Positions 16,462 to 25,424 of a stretch of 64,000 nt of DNA are shown here, in pieces; position 1 is the first letter of the stretch, and every line of letters begins with the position of its first letter. This DNA is from Pannonibacter sp051860505 (GTDB taxonomy: Bacteria; Pseudomonadota; Alphaproteobacteria; Rhizobiales; Stappiaceae). The stretch covers positions 1-64,000 of the forward strand of contig NZ_JBHYDX010000001.1 in the NCBI RefSeq assembly GCF_051860505.1. Reading direction: 5' to 3'. A program made the position numbers and the translations under genes. Below the pieces are notes generated by a model that saw only the letters and a list, made by a program, of their open reading frames with translations, did no database searches and was not told where the DNA came from.

Positions 16462-17732
16462 GCTGCCGCCCCCTCTGCTGCCGGGGTTCCCGGCGCGATG
16501 ACACCTGCCTCGACCCATCGATCAAACTGGGCGAGGGCTGTGCTGGTGAATTCTGCGCTGTTGATATGCCCGTCGATCTCGACAAGTGCCGCGTTGGCCG
16601 GAATAACCTTGCGCATTTCGTCGAGGAACGCGGCGAGGTTCTCAGGGTCGTGCAGCGGCTCACCTTCCTGGTCCCATTGCTGGATCCCGCCGTTCGGCAG
16701 CAGGAACGTGACCGGTCCGGTTGCCTTCGCCAGCTTGCGGGCAATCTCCCGGGCCACCTCCCGCCGGCCCTCAGGCCCGGTAGTGACGGAGGCCAGCAGG
16801 CGGTTGTGGGCATGGTAGGGCCTGTCATTGAACTGGCTCGGCACCGGTTGCCAGGTCGGGAAGTCGACCATGTCGATGGCGCCGGGGGCGACAATCTGCG
16901 GAATGCCAGCGAGCCCCGCATTTTCCAGCCGGTCGGCCCCGGATGTCACGACGGAACCGTTGAGGTGATTGGCGACTTCCTGCAGGCTGAAGTCGAGCAC
17001 GGCGGCGAAGCGCTTTTGCGCAGCAAGGGCCTCCAGGGCGCGGCCGCCCATGCCTGTTGTGTGAAAGACGACGACTTCGTAACCACGCTTCTCCAGTTCG
17101 GGACGCAGGTGCACCATGTATTTCAGGCAGCTTTTGCCAAGCGAGGACAAGGCCACGACCGGACGGGCCTGTTGGGGAGGCTGGCTGCTTCTGGCCGCGC
17201 CCACCACGGCGCCGCACGCCTGCGAGAGCACCGCACGGCAGGTCTCGTTGAGACCATAGAGCCCGCCGGCCCAGAGAATCATCATCAGGTCGGCGGCCAC
17301 CCGCTCCGGTGGGACGAGATGCGAATACGAAATGGTGGAGACAACAAACTTCGGCACCCCGAGCGGCAGGGCAAGGGCCACATCCAGCGCGAGGTCCGTC
17401 CCCATCGTGCCGCCAAGAATTAGCGCACCGTCGATCTCACCTTGATCATGAAGCTGCCGTGCCAGGGTGGACGCGCCGAGTGCCATGGCGGCCATCGCCG
17501 TGTTCTCGTCACCACTTGCGGCAATCGCCTCGATTGTAGTGGACGCGGCGGCGGCGACTGCGTGCTTGTCGAACTCGGGAATATAGGGCGGGTCCCCCAG
17601 GATGCTGACATCCATCAGAACGGCCCGGCCGCCTGCGTCCTGGATCCGCTCGGCCATGTAGCTGAGTTCTTCAGCCTTGGTGTCGCCGGTTCCGATCAAC
17701 AGGATCGCGGGCGGTTTATCGCCTGTGGTCAT
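16458..17732 (-). CDS. Tm-1-like ATP-binding domain protein (UPF0261)
   Basis: The 424-residue product matches the UPF0261/Tm-1-like family: ILLIGTGDTKAEELSYMAERI, VLMDVSILG, GALILGGTMGTDLALDVALALPLGVPKFVVSTI, FHTTGMGGRALEALA and DMVDFPTWQ. The family is named after the N-terminal domain of the tomato Tm-1 protein, which binds ATP. Bacterial members are often paired with a TIM-barrel partner (the second Tm-1 domain); none is present here. It follows iclR by 18 bases and overlaps the HAD gene. Its biochemical role is unknown; the operon suggests small-molecule catabolism. Confidence 0.88.
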   Translation of the reverse strand: MTTGDKPPAILLIGTGDTKAEELSYMAERIQDAGGRAVLMDVSILGDPPYIPEFDKHAVAAAASTTIEAIAASGDENTAMAAMALGASTLARQLHDQGEIDGALILGGTMGTDLALDVALALPLGVPKFVVSTISYSHLVPPERVAADLMMILWAGGLYGLNETCRAVLSQACGAVVGAARSSQPPQQARPVVALSSLGKSCLKYMVHLRPELEKRGYEVVVFHTTGMGGRALEALAAQKRFAAVLDFSLQEVANHLNGSVVTSGADRLENAGLAGIPQIVAPGAIDMVDFPTWQPVPSQFNDRPYHAHNRLLASVTTGPEGRREVAREIARKLAKATGPVTFLLPNGGIQQWDQEGEPLHDPENLAAFLDEMRKVIPANAALVEIDGHINSAEFTSTALAQFDRWVEAGVIAPGTPAAEGAAA

Positions 17733-17750
17733 GGTTCTAGGTCCCTCTGG

Positions 17751-18512
17751 TTACTTCTTTTGGCGGATGTCCAGTCCGTAAAGGGCCGCCGACAAGCGGC
17801 TGGCGGCATGGCGTGCTGCGGCATTGAGCTCTGTCAGACGCGCGTCATCGACGCGCACTTCCGGCGCGGCGATGGAAATGGTCCCGACCGGCAATCCGTC
17901 GGGGGATAGGATGGGGGCGGCGGTGCTGATCACGCCGGGCTCAAGGCCGTTGCGACTGATCGAAGTGCCGCGGGCACGGGTCTCGGTAATGCGGGCACGC
18001 AGTGCTGCGGGATCCGTAACGGTTTGTGCCGTAAAGGCTTTCAGCGGCTGCGCCAGGAAGGTTTCGCGCTGGTCTTCCGGCAGGAACGCAAGGAGGGCCA
18101 AGCCCGATGCGGTCGCATGCAGCGGATAACAGGAGCCAACCTCCACGATAACCCTGTTGGCGCGGGGTGATGTTTCCACATGGACGGTCCACAATTCGTG
18201 GCCTGAAAACTCGCTGAGGTGACAGGTCTCTCCCGTCTCCTCGTTGAGTGCCTTCACAATGGGAACGGCAGTGCGCAGGAAGGGGAACCGCGCTTCGCGG
18301 ATGCGGGCGAGGCGCACCGGCGCCGCGCCGATGCGGTACCGCTTGGTCGCCTTGTCCTGCTCGATGAAGCCATGCGCCTCAAGATCGACAAGCAGCCGCC
18401 GGGCGGTCGCCTTGTCGAGGCCGGCCAGCCGGGCGATCTCCGTCAGGCCGGTGTCCTCGCTCAGCGAAGCCACAAGGTTCAGGAGCGTCAGCGCCTTGCC
18501 CACCGTACTCAC
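17751..18512 (-). CDS. IclR family transcriptional regulator
   Basis: The 253-residue protein has an IclR-type winged helix at about 1-65 (VGKALTLLNLVASLSEDTGLTEIARLAGLDKATARRLLVDLEAHGF) and an effector domain from about 80 on (ETCHLSEFSGHELWTVHVE, PLHATASGLALLAFL, GTISIAAPEVRV). It is first in the operon with the Tm-1-like, HAD and aminotransferase genes and is divergent from tctC. It most likely controls both directions from the shared 140-base region. Confidence 0.92.
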   Translation of the reverse strand: MSTVGKALTLLNLVASLSEDTGLTEIARLAGLDKATARRLLVDLEAHGFIEQDKATKRYRIGAAPVRLARIREARFPFLRTAVPIVKALNEETGETCHLSEFSGHELWTVHVETSPRANRVIVEVGSCYPLHATASGLALLAFLPEDQRETFLAQPLKAFTAQTVTDPAALRARITETRARGTSISRNGLEPGVISTAAPILSPDGLPVGTISIAAPEVRVDDARLTELNAAARHAASRLSAALYGLDIRQKK

Positions 18513-18591
18513 ATGGATCCTCCCAGATCAATAACATCGCAATTAACTTGACAGCGACCGCATTCCTTTGCAAGTCTATATTTGAAATGAA

Positions 18592-18608
18592 GGTTCGAAT
18601 AATGAACC
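18592..18608. promoter_or_regulatory. Candidate IclR-type operator in the iclR/tctC region
   Basis: GGTTC (18592-18596) and GAACC (18604-18608) form an inverted repeat around 7 AT-rich bases. Many IclR-family sites are short palindromes of this kind. It lies between the divergent starts, about 45 bases upstream of tctC. No footprint data; position and symmetry only. Confidence 0.35.
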
Positions 18609-18652
18609 AATAAGGCCAAAGGCCATCGGGAACAGCAGAAGAGGACGGAACC

Positions 18653-19609
18653 ATGCAGAAGGCATTTCTCGCCGCGCTCGCAGCGGCTGTGACTTTTTCA
18701 AGCTCAGCAATCTTCACCAGTGCCGCCCAGGCCGAGTATCCGGAGAAGCCGGTCAGCTTCGTCGTTCCCTTCCCTCCCGGGGACCTTGAAGACGTGCTGA
18801 CCCGGATGATCGCCGAGGACTTCCAGGCGCAATACGGCGTCGCGGCAGCCGTCATCAACAAACCCAGCGACGGCGGCCCATTCCCGGGTGCGGTCGATGT
18901 GGCCGGAACCAAGCCGGATGGCAGCACCATCGGGTCGTTCGTCGTGGACATTCCGGTCATCGGGCCGGAGGTCGGCATTCCGGCGCTCAACCCGAACCCG
19001 TTCGAGCCGGTCGGCATCTTTCTGACCTATCCTTTCGTCATCGCGACGCTCAAGGATGCGCCCTATGACACGATGGAAGAGCTGGCCAAGCACGTGAAAG
19101 ACACGGGCGACAGCGTTGCTCTCGGGCACTTCGGCTCGTTCCTTCTGCCGACCCAGGCAACACTGGCCGCAGCAAAGGTGATGGGTTTCGAGTGGGGCGC
19201 GGAAGCAGCCAATGATGCGCTCGATTGCAACACGCTTGCCTCGGGCGACTTCGATGTCGTCACCACCACCATGCAGCAGATCCTGCCCTGCCTCGACAAG
19301 GTGCAGATCCTCGCCACCCTCACGGACAGCCCCATCCCGGTCATCCCGGATGCCCCGCAACTGGCATCCGTTGCGCCGGAGTTGAAGCTGTCGCTGTGGA
19401 ACGGCCTGTTCGTGTCCAAGGGCACGCCACAGGAGATCAAGGACAAGATTGCCGCCGTCGCCAAGGAGACCATGGTGTCTGAACGGGCGCGCAAGCTTTC
19501 TGCGGACACGGGTGCGATCCTGTACTGGAAGGACGCAGCTGCCTCCGAGGCGCAGATTGAGGCAGACAAGGCCGTCGTTGTGCGCGTCAACGGCCTTCTC
19601 GGTCAGTAA
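18653..19609 (+). CDS. tctC: Tripartite tricarboxylate transporter substrate-binding protein (TctC/Bug)
   Basis: The 318-residue periplasmic receptor has a signal peptide (about 1-24, cut at AQAEYP) and the TctC start YPEKPVSFVVPFPPGDLEDVLTRMI. Typical later blocks are KPDGSTIGSF, LWNGLFVSKGTP and EIKDKIAAVAKETM. TctC/Bug proteins bind carboxylates, amino acids or other small acids; the ligand here is unknown. It starts the seven-gene plus-strand operon that carries on with tctB, tctA and four catabolic enzymes. Confidence 0.88.
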   Translation: MQKAFLAALAAAVTFSSSAIFTSAAQAEYPEKPVSFVVPFPPGDLEDVLTRMIAEDFQAQYGVAAAVINKPSDGGPFPGAVDVAGTKPDGSTIGSFVVDIPVIGPEVGIPALNPNPFEPVGIFLTYPFVIATLKDAPYDTMEELAKHVKDTGDSVALGHFGSFLLPTQATLAAAKVMGFEWGAEAANDALDCNTLASGDFDVVTTTMQQILPCLDKVQILATLTDSPIPVIPDAPQLASVAPELKLSLWNGLFVSKGTPQEIKDKIAAVAKETMVSERARKLSADTGAILYWKDAAASEAQIEADKAVVVRVNGLLGQ

Positions 19610-19616
19610 AGCGATC

Positions 19617-19652
19617 GGGCCGGCGGTCTGAATACTGTCCGGCCCGTCTCTT
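19617..19652 (+). terminator. Intercistronic hairpin between tctC and tctB
   Basis: GGGCCGG (19617-19623) pairs with CCGGCCC (19639-19645), followed by GTCTCTT. It is a leaky terminator or RNA-stabilising hairpin that would leave more tctC mRNA than downstream mRNA, as suits a binding protein. Confidence 0.45.
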
Positions 19653-19685
19653 CGAACGCTCCCAAACCTCAGGGAAGGCCAGCTC

Positions 19686-20225
19686 ATGCAGCCGGACGAT
19701 CCGACCCCGCATGTCTTTCCAACGGCCCGCCGTCCCGGCGAGTTGCTGTTTGCGATGTTGTTCCTCGGACTGTCGGTTCTGCTCCTGGCGCAGATCGGAT
19801 GGCAGACTGACTGGCTGCCGGGCAAGGGGCTGGCGGCCCAGCCGCGCACCTGGCCGTTCATTGGCCTTGCCGGGATGGTGCTGTTCGGGACGCTGCATCT
19901 GATTGCCACCAACCGGGTCCGGCGCACGCCGGGACGCTGGCAGGAGGCTGTGCTCTGGCTCCGCTCGCTCGAGTTCGTGGGCTGGTATCTCGTCTATGTC
20001 TTCAGCGTGCCCTACCTCGGCTATCTGCCGGCAACGCTTGTCTTCTGCCTCAGCCTCACTTGGCGATGCGGATATCGCAGCCGGATCGCACTGCTGGCTG
20101 CAGCGGGCTTCGGCCTGGGGGTCGTCCTGTTTTTCCGCACGCTCCTGTCGGTAAAAATCCCGGGAGGTGCGCTCTATGACGCGCTGCCGGCCCCCTTCGA
20201 CGTTTTTTTCCTGACCTATTTCTGA
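19686..20225 (+). CDS. tctB: Tripartite tricarboxylate transporter small membrane subunit (TctB)
   Basis: The 179-residue protein has four hydrophobic helices (LLFAMLFLGLSVLLLAQIG, PFIGLAGMVLFGTLHLI, FVGWYLVYVFSVPYLGYL, and ALLAAAGFGLGVVLFF), as in TctB. It lies between tctC and tctA, the standard gene order. TctB sequences are poorly conserved, so the call rests on topology, size and position. Confidence 0.85.
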   Translation: MQPDDPTPHVFPTARRPGELLFAMLFLGLSVLLLAQIGWQTDWLPGKGLAAQPRTWPFIGLAGMVLFGTLHLIATNRVRRTPGRWQEAVLWLRSLEFVGWYLVYVFSVPYLGYLPATLVFCLSLTWRCGYRSRIALLAAAGFGLGVVLFFRTLLSVKIPGGALYDALPAPFDVFFLTYF

Positions 20226-20238
20226 CCTGGGGCGGATC

Positions 20239-21726
20239 ATGGACCTGTTTCTTGCCAGTCTTGATATTCTCGCCCGGTGGGATGTTGTCGCGGCGCTTGT
20301 TGTGGGCTCGGTCGGTGGCGTCATCGTCGGTGCGATGCCGGGTGTTGGCGCCGCAGTGGCCATCGCGATCCTGCTGCCTGCAACCTTTTCGCTGGAGCCG
20401 ATTGTCGGCCTGACGGCGCTCCTCGGCATCTATGGTTCATCGATGTTCGGCGGGGCTATCCCGGCGATCCTGATCAACACGCCAGGAACCCCCGTCAACG
20501 CACTGACCACCTATGACGGCTATCCGATGACCCGGCGCGGCGAGGCGCGGCGGGCGCTCAGCCTTGCCTATTCGGCCAGCTTCTTTGGCGGCGTCTTTTC
20601 AATCCTTTGCCTGATGGCGCTTGCGCCCGTGCTGGCCTCCATCGCGCCGATGTTCGGCGCCCGGGAAATCTTCCTCGCCGCCCTCCTCGGCATTGTTCTC
20701 GTTGTGCTGACCCATCGCGGACAGATCCTGGCAGCCGCCATGCTGGTCTGTCTCGGGATCTTCCTCAAGACCGTCGGGCTCGAGGGGACCGCCTACACCC
20801 AGCGTTTCACGTTCGGCCAGACCTGGCTGGCTTCGGGCATCGACCTGATCGTTGTCGTGCTTGGGCTGTTTGCCCTGTCCCAGGCCTTCCTGCTCCTCAC
20901 CCAGCGCGATACGACCTATGACCTGCCGCCGGTCACGGGCAAGTTCCTTCAGGGTCTGTCGGAGCTCTTCAAATACAAGCGCCTCGCCACTGTCGGCTCC
21001 AGTTTCGGCGTCCTCTGCGGCATGATCCCGGGTGTTGGCGAGTTCATGTCGCAGTTTTTGTCTTACAGCTATGCGCAGAAGACGTCCAAGACACCGGAGC
21101 TGTTCGGCAAGGGCAATCCGGAGGGCATCGTCGCCTCGGAAGCGGCCAACAATTCGGTGCCGCCGGCCGCCATGATCCCGTTGCTGGCGCTGGGCATTCC
21201 GGGCGAGGAACTGACCGCCATGATGCTGGCGGTGTTCTATGTCCATAATGTCATCCCTGGCCCGCAGCTGTTCCGGGACCAGATGGACTTCGTGCTGGCG
21301 CTCTATATCGCGCTGCTGGCGCTCAATGTTCTCGTCATCCTGTTCCTGATGTCGTCCACCAACATCCTGATGCAGGTGATGCGGATCCCCAGCCGGTTCC
21401 TCGGCATGATGATCCTGACGTTCAGCCTGATCGGGGTCTATTCCTTGCGCAATTCCCTGACGGATTGCGCAGTCGCCGCTGGCTTCGGCGTCTTTGGCTT
21501 CATCCTCAAGCGACTGGAACTGCCGACATCGCCCGTCATCCTCGGCATTGTCCTTGGCGGGCTGATGGAAACCAAGCTGCGAACGGCGATGGCACGCGTG
21601 AAGTCGCCATTCGATTTCATCGATCGTCCCATCGCGTTCATTCTGTTCGCGATGATCCTCCTCGCCATCGGGCTGCACATCACCGCCCATCTGCGCAACC
21701 GCGCCAAGGACAAGTCCCATGCTTGA
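20239..21726 (+). CDS. tctA: Tripartite tricarboxylate transporter large membrane subunit (TctA)
   Basis: The 495-residue membrane protein has about 11-12 helices and the TctA hallmarks VGSVGGVIVGAMPGVGAAVAIAILLPATF near the N-terminus, GIYGSSMFGGAIPAILINTPGTP and, later, GMIPGVGEFMSQFLSYSYAQK and AANNSVPPAAMIPLLALGIPG. It is the main transport subunit, driven by an ion gradient. It overlaps the aldehyde dehydrogenase gene by 8 bases, which ties the transporter to the catabolic genes. Confidence 0.95.
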   Translation: MDLFLASLDILARWDVVAALVVGSVGGVIVGAMPGVGAAVAIAILLPATFSLEPIVGLTALLGIYGSSMFGGAIPAILINTPGTPVNALTTYDGYPMTRRGEARRALSLAYSASFFGGVFSILCLMALAPVLASIAPMFGAREIFLAALLGIVLVVLTHRGQILAAAMLVCLGIFLKTVGLEGTAYTQRFTFGQTWLASGIDLIVVVLGLFALSQAFLLLTQRDTTYDLPPVTGKFLQGLSELFKYKRLATVGSSFGVLCGMIPGVGEFMSQFLSYSYAQKTSKTPELFGKGNPEGIVASEAANNSVPPAAMIPLLALGIPGEELTAMMLAVFYVHNVIPGPQLFRDQMDFVLALYIALLALNVLVILFLMSSTNILMQVMRIPSRFLGMMILTFSLIGVYSLRNSLTDCAVAAGFGVFGFILKRLELPTSPVILGIVLGGLMETKLRTAMARVKSPFDFIDRPIAFILFAMILLAIGLHITAHLRNRAKDKSHA

Positions 21727-23209
21727 TCAGGCCCACATCGACGCCCTGAGACATCGCCCCGTTGCTCCGCAGCAGCTGTTCATTGACGGCCGCGAGGAAG
21801 TGGCCGTCGATGGCCGGCGGATGGACGTTGTGTCCCCGCTTGATGGAAAGGTCTTCACCAGTCTGGCGCTGGCTGGCGCGGCCGATGTCAACCGGGCCGT
21901 CGCCAGCGCCCGCGCCGCCTTCGAGCGTGGCAGCTGGTCGCGCGCGGCGCCGTCCGAGCGCAAGAAGGTGATGCTGCGCATCGCGGAGGCCATCGAGCGC
22001 GACGCGCTGGAGCTGGCCGTCCTTGGCGTGCGCGACAACGGCACCGAGATTTCCATGGCGCTGAAGGCCGAGCCGCTGTCGGCCGCCGCCACCTTCCGCT
22101 ACTACGGCGAGGCCATCGACAAGGTCTATGGCGAGATCGCGCCGACGGCCGAGGGTGTTCTGGGCCTGGTCCGGCGCGAGGCGCTGGGCGTCGTCGGGGC
22201 CATCGTGCCCTGGAACTTCCCGATGATGATCGGGGCGTGGAAACTGGCGCCTGCGCTTGCTGCCGGCAATTCCGTCGTGCTGAAGCCGGCCGAAAGCGCG
22301 TCGCTGACGCTGCTCCGCCTTGCCCGCATCTGCGTCGAGGCCGGGCTGCCGGAGGGCGTGCTCAATGTGGTCACCGGCGAGGGGGCGGTCGCCGGCGAGG
22401 CGCTGGGTCTCAGCATGGACGTGGACGCACTAGCCTTCACCGGGTCGGGCGGCGTCGGCCGCCGGCTCATGGGCTATGCGGCGCGCTCCAACCTGAAACG
22501 GGTGCATCTGGAGCTGGGCGGCAAGTCGCCCAACATCGTCTTCGCCGATGCGCCGGATCTCGGCAAGGCGGCGAAGGCCGCCGCCAATGCGATCTTCCGC
22601 AATGCTGGTCAGGTCTGCGTCGCCGGTTCGCGGCTTCTGGTGGAGAACAGCGTGCGCGAGGACTTCCTGGCTGAGCTGGTGAAGGCGACCGAGGCCCTGC
22701 GCGTCGATGATCCGCTCGCCGTGACCACCGACATTGGTGCCCTGTCGAGTGCCGAGCATCTTGCCCGCGTCGAGGCGCATCTGGCTCGCGCCACGCAGGA
22801 GGGCGCTGAATGCCTCACCGGCGGGACGCGCATCAGGACAGAGACGGGCGGCTATTTCCTGTCGCCGGCGGTGTTTGCCGGCGTCACGCCCGTCATGTCG
22901 CTGGCCAGGGCCGAGGTCTTCGGGCCCGTGCTGGCCGTGCAGGGCTTTGACAGCGAGGACGAGGCCGTGCGGCTTGCCAATGACACCGACTATGGCCTCG
23001 CTGCAGGGGTCTGGACGGCCAACCTCGGCCGGGCACACCGGATGATTGCCCGGGTCCGTGCCGGGCTCGTGCATGTGAACACCTATGGCGGCTCGGACCT
23101 GACCGTGCCGCTCGGCGGCTTCCGCCAGTCCGGCTTTGGCCGGGACAAGTCGCTGCACGCCTTTGACAGCTACACCGATCTCAAGAGCGCCTGGATTTCC
23201 CTGACATGA
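21719..23209 (+). CDS. NAD(P)-dependent aldehyde dehydrogenase, PuuC/omega-amino-aldehyde type
   Basis: The 496-residue ALDH has the cofactor block IVPWNFPMMIGAWKLAPALAAG, the general base Glu in HLELGGKSPN and the catalytic Cys in FRNAGQVCVAG. The C-terminus VNTYGGSDLTVPLGGFRQSGFGRDKSLHAFDSYTDLK and the block DKVYGEIAPT are closest, from memory, to PuuC-type enzymes that oxidise gamma-glutamyl-aminobutyraldehyde or related amino-aldehydes. It would oxidise the aldehyde made by an upstream amine-removing step, plausibly the aminotransferase encoded next. It overlaps both neighbours (8 and 4 bases). Confidence 0.9.
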   Translation: MLDQAHIDALRHRPVAPQQLFIDGREEVAVDGRRMDVVSPLDGKVFTSLALAGAADVNRAVASARAAFERGSWSRAAPSERKKVMLRIAEAIERDALELAVLGVRDNGTEISMALKAEPLSAAATFRYYGEAIDKVYGEIAPTAEGVLGLVRREALGVVGAIVPWNFPMMIGAWKLAPALAAGNSVVLKPAESASLTLLRLARICVEAGLPEGVLNVVTGEGAVAGEALGLSMDVDALAFTGSGGVGRRLMGYAARSNLKRVHLELGGKSPNIVFADAPDLGKAAKAAANAIFRNAGQVCVAGSRLLVENSVREDFLAELVKATEALRVDDPLAVTTDIGALSSAEHLARVEAHLARATQEGAECLTGGTRIRTETGGYFLSPAVFAGVTPVMSLARAEVFGPVLAVQGFDSEDEAVRLANDTDYGLAAGVWTANLGRAHRMIARVRAGLVHVNTYGGSDLTVPLGGFRQSGFGRDKSLHAFDSYTDLKSAWISLT

Positions 23210-24615
23210 CCACCGATCTTGCCTCAACGGCCTTTGCCGCCGACCGCGCTGCCACCATTGACCGCCTGATCGAGGCGGAGCAGGCCCGTTTTGCTGCCCG
23301 GCATCCGAAGTCTGCCGCCGCCTGGGCCAGGGGGAGGGAGCACTATCTCTATGGCGGCCCCTCGCACTGGATGCGCCGCTGGGCCGGCGGCTTTCCGGTC
23401 TATGCTGAGGCGGCCAGCGGCGCGCGCATCCGGGACATCGATGGTCACGACTATGTCGACTTCTGTCTGGGCGACACCGGCGGCATGTGCGGCCATGCGC
23501 CGGAGCCGGTGACCCGGGCCGCCCTGCACCAGCTGCAACGCGGCACCACCATGATGCTGCCGACGCTGGACAGTCTCTGGGTCGGCGAGGAACTTACCCG
23601 CCGCTTCGGTCTGCCTTACTGGACGCTGACCACCTCGGCAACCGATGCCAACCGCGGCGCGATCCGCATCGCCCGCATGATCACCGGCCGCGACAAGGTG
23701 CTTGTCTTCTCCGGCTGCTATCACGGCGGCGTCGAGGAGGCCCATGTCGAGATCCGCAACGGCAAGATCGGCATGCGCAACATGATCCATCCGAATGCGG
23801 TCGACCATGCGGCCGTGTCGCGGGTGGTGGAGTTCAACGATGTCGCGGCGCTGGAACAGGCGCTGAAGGCCGGTGACGTCGCCTGCGTGCTGACCGAGCC
23901 GCTGATGACGAATTTCGGCATGATCCCGGTCGAACCCGGTTTCCATGACGCGCTGCGGCGGCGGACGCGCGAGACCGGCACGCTGCTGGTGATCGACGAG
24001 ACGCACACCATCTCCTGCGGCCCCGGCGGCTACACCGCGCTGCACGGCCTTGAGCCCGACATGCTCGTGGCCGGCAAGGCCATCGCCGGCGGCATTCCGG
24101 CCGGGATCTTCGGCCTGAGCCAGGCGGTTGCCGAGCGCATGTGGCAGATCGTGCCCCACGCCAATCCGAAGCTGCGCCAGTCGGCGCATCTGGGCATCGG
24201 TGGCACGCTGGCCGGCAATGCGCTGACCGTCGCCACCATGAAGGCGGTGCTGGAAGAAGTGCTCACCGAGGCGAACTACGCCCGCATGATCGCGCTGGCA
24301 ACGCGGCTGGCCGACGAGGCGCGGGCGTTGATCACGCGCAGCGGCCGGCCCTGGCACGTGACCCAGATCGGCGCGCGCGCGGAGATCATGTTCACGCCGA
24401 AGGTGCCGCGTTGCGGTGCCGATGTGATCGCCACGCGGCAGGGCGATCTGGAGACGCTGCTGCATGCCTTCTACATGAACGAGGGCATCCTGGTGACGCC
24501 GTTCCACACCATGTTCCTGATGTGCCCGGCCAGCACCGACGAGGATGTGGCGCGGCACACCGAGGTGTTCGCCCGCTTCATCGAGCTCCTTGACCGGGAG
24601 GGCATTGCCGGATGA
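23206..24615 (+). CDS. Class III aminotransferase, glutamate-1-semialdehyde aminomutase-like
   Basis: The 469-residue PLP protein resembles the glutamate-1-semialdehyde aminomutase branch of class III: GARIRDIDGHDYVDFCLGDTGGMCGHAPEPV, LTTSATDANRGAIRIARMITGRDKVLVFSGCYHGG, the cofactor Asp in LLVIDETHTISCGPGG, and Lys in LVAGKAIAGGIPAGIFG. True HemL has DEVMTGFR where this has DETHTISCG, and the N-terminal 50 residues are extended, so a catabolic transaminase for an imported amino compound is more likely than haem synthesis. It sits between the aldehyde dehydrogenase and two SDR genes, overlapping each by 4 bases. Confidence 0.85.
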   Translation: MTTDLASTAFAADRAATIDRLIEAEQARFAARHPKSAAAWARGREHYLYGGPSHWMRRWAGGFPVYAEAASGARIRDIDGHDYVDFCLGDTGGMCGHAPEPVTRAALHQLQRGTTMMLPTLDSLWVGEELTRRFGLPYWTLTTSATDANRGAIRIARMITGRDKVLVFSGCYHGGVEEAHVEIRNGKIGMRNMIHPNAVDHAAVSRVVEFNDVAALEQALKAGDVACVLTEPLMTNFGMIPVEPGFHDALRRRTRETGTLLVIDETHTISCGPGGYTALHGLEPDMLVAGKAIAGGIPAGIFGLSQAVAERMWQIVPHANPKLRQSAHLGIGGTLAGNALTVATMKAVLEEVLTEANYARMIALATRLADEARALITRSGRPWHVTQIGARAEIMFTPKVPRCGADVIATRQGDLETLLHAFYMNEGILVTPFHTMFLMCPASTDEDVARHTEVFARFIELLDREGIAG

Positions 24616-25424
24616 CGACGCCCCCCTTCCGCCTCGACGGACAGGTCGCGCTGGTCACCGGCGGCGCGCGCGGCATCGGCGCGGCCATCGTCACGCGACT
24701 GGCCGAGGCCGGGGCGCGGGTCATTCTTGCCAATCGCACGCTTGATGTCGCCGAAGAGCTGGCCCGGACGCTCGGCGGACGGGGCCTTTCCGCCGCCGCC
24801 GTGCCACTTGCCAACCTGTCGCGGGCCGGGCTCGCCCGGCTCGTGCAGGAGACCGCAGCGCGCGAGGGCCGGCTCGACATCCTGGTGCACAATGCCGGCG
24901 GTTGTCCCTGGGCGGGCATCGAGGAGATGACCGAGGATCAGCTGGACGAAGCGCTCGACATCAACCTGAAGGCGGCCGTGTGGCTGACCCAGGCGGCCGT
25001 GCCGGGGATGCGGGCGGCCGGCCATGGCCGGCTCCTGTTCACCTCGTCCGTGTCCGCGCGGGTGGCCATGGCCGGCGGGGCGCATTACTCGGCGGCCAAG
25101 GCCGGGCTCAATGCCTTCATCCGGGGTGCGGCCTTCGAGCTGGCGCGCAGCGGCATCACGGTGAACGGCGTCGAGCCGGGCTTCATCGCCAAGCCGGGGC
25201 GCGGCACGCTGAGCACGCCGGAAAAGCAGGCCGAGATCGGCGCCGCGATCCCCATGGGCCGCATGGGCGAGGCCGACGACATCGCCTGCGCCATGCTCTA
25301 TCTCGCCTCGCGCGAGGCCAAATACATCACCGGCCAGACCATCGTCGTCGACGGCGGTTCCACCCTGCCGGAGACCGGCTATGCGGTGACGAGCCATTTC
25401 GCGGCAGGGGAGGGCGCGGCATGA
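24612..25424 (+). CDS. SDR family oxidoreductase (first of two)
   Basis: The 270-residue classical short-chain dehydrogenase has the cofactor site ALVTGGARGIGAAI, the NAG motif in LVHNAGG, catalytic Ser in LFTSSVSARV, and Tyr-Lys in HYSAAKAGLNAF. The C-terminal block MGRMGEADDIACAMLYLASREAKYITGQTIVVDGGST is typical of the FabG-like group. It probably oxidises or reduces a hydroxy or keto intermediate of the pathway. It starts and ends with ATGA overlaps. Confidence 0.88.
   Translation: MTTPPFRLDGQVALVTGGARGIGAAIVTRLAEAGARVILANRTLDVAEELARTLGGRGLSAAAVPLANLSRAGLARLVQETAAREGRLDILVHNAGGCPWAGIEEMTEDQLDEALDINLKAAVWLTQAAVPGMRAAGHGRLLFTSSVSARVAMAGGAHYSAAKAGLNAFIRGAAFELARSGITVNGVEPGFIAKPGRGTLSTPEKQAEIGAAIPMGRMGEADDIACAMLYLASREAKYITGQTIVVDGGSTLPETGYAVTSHFAAGEGAA

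Noticed and set aside
18548..18582. Sigma70 promoter TTGACA/TATATT before tctC
   Set aside because: The spacing between the two hexamers is about 23 bases, too long for a standard promoter.
23206..24615. HemL (glutamate-1-semialdehyde aminomutase)
   Set aside because: It sits in a catabolic operon, has an extended N-terminus and DETHTISCG in place of the usual DEVMTGFR, so a haem role is unlikely.
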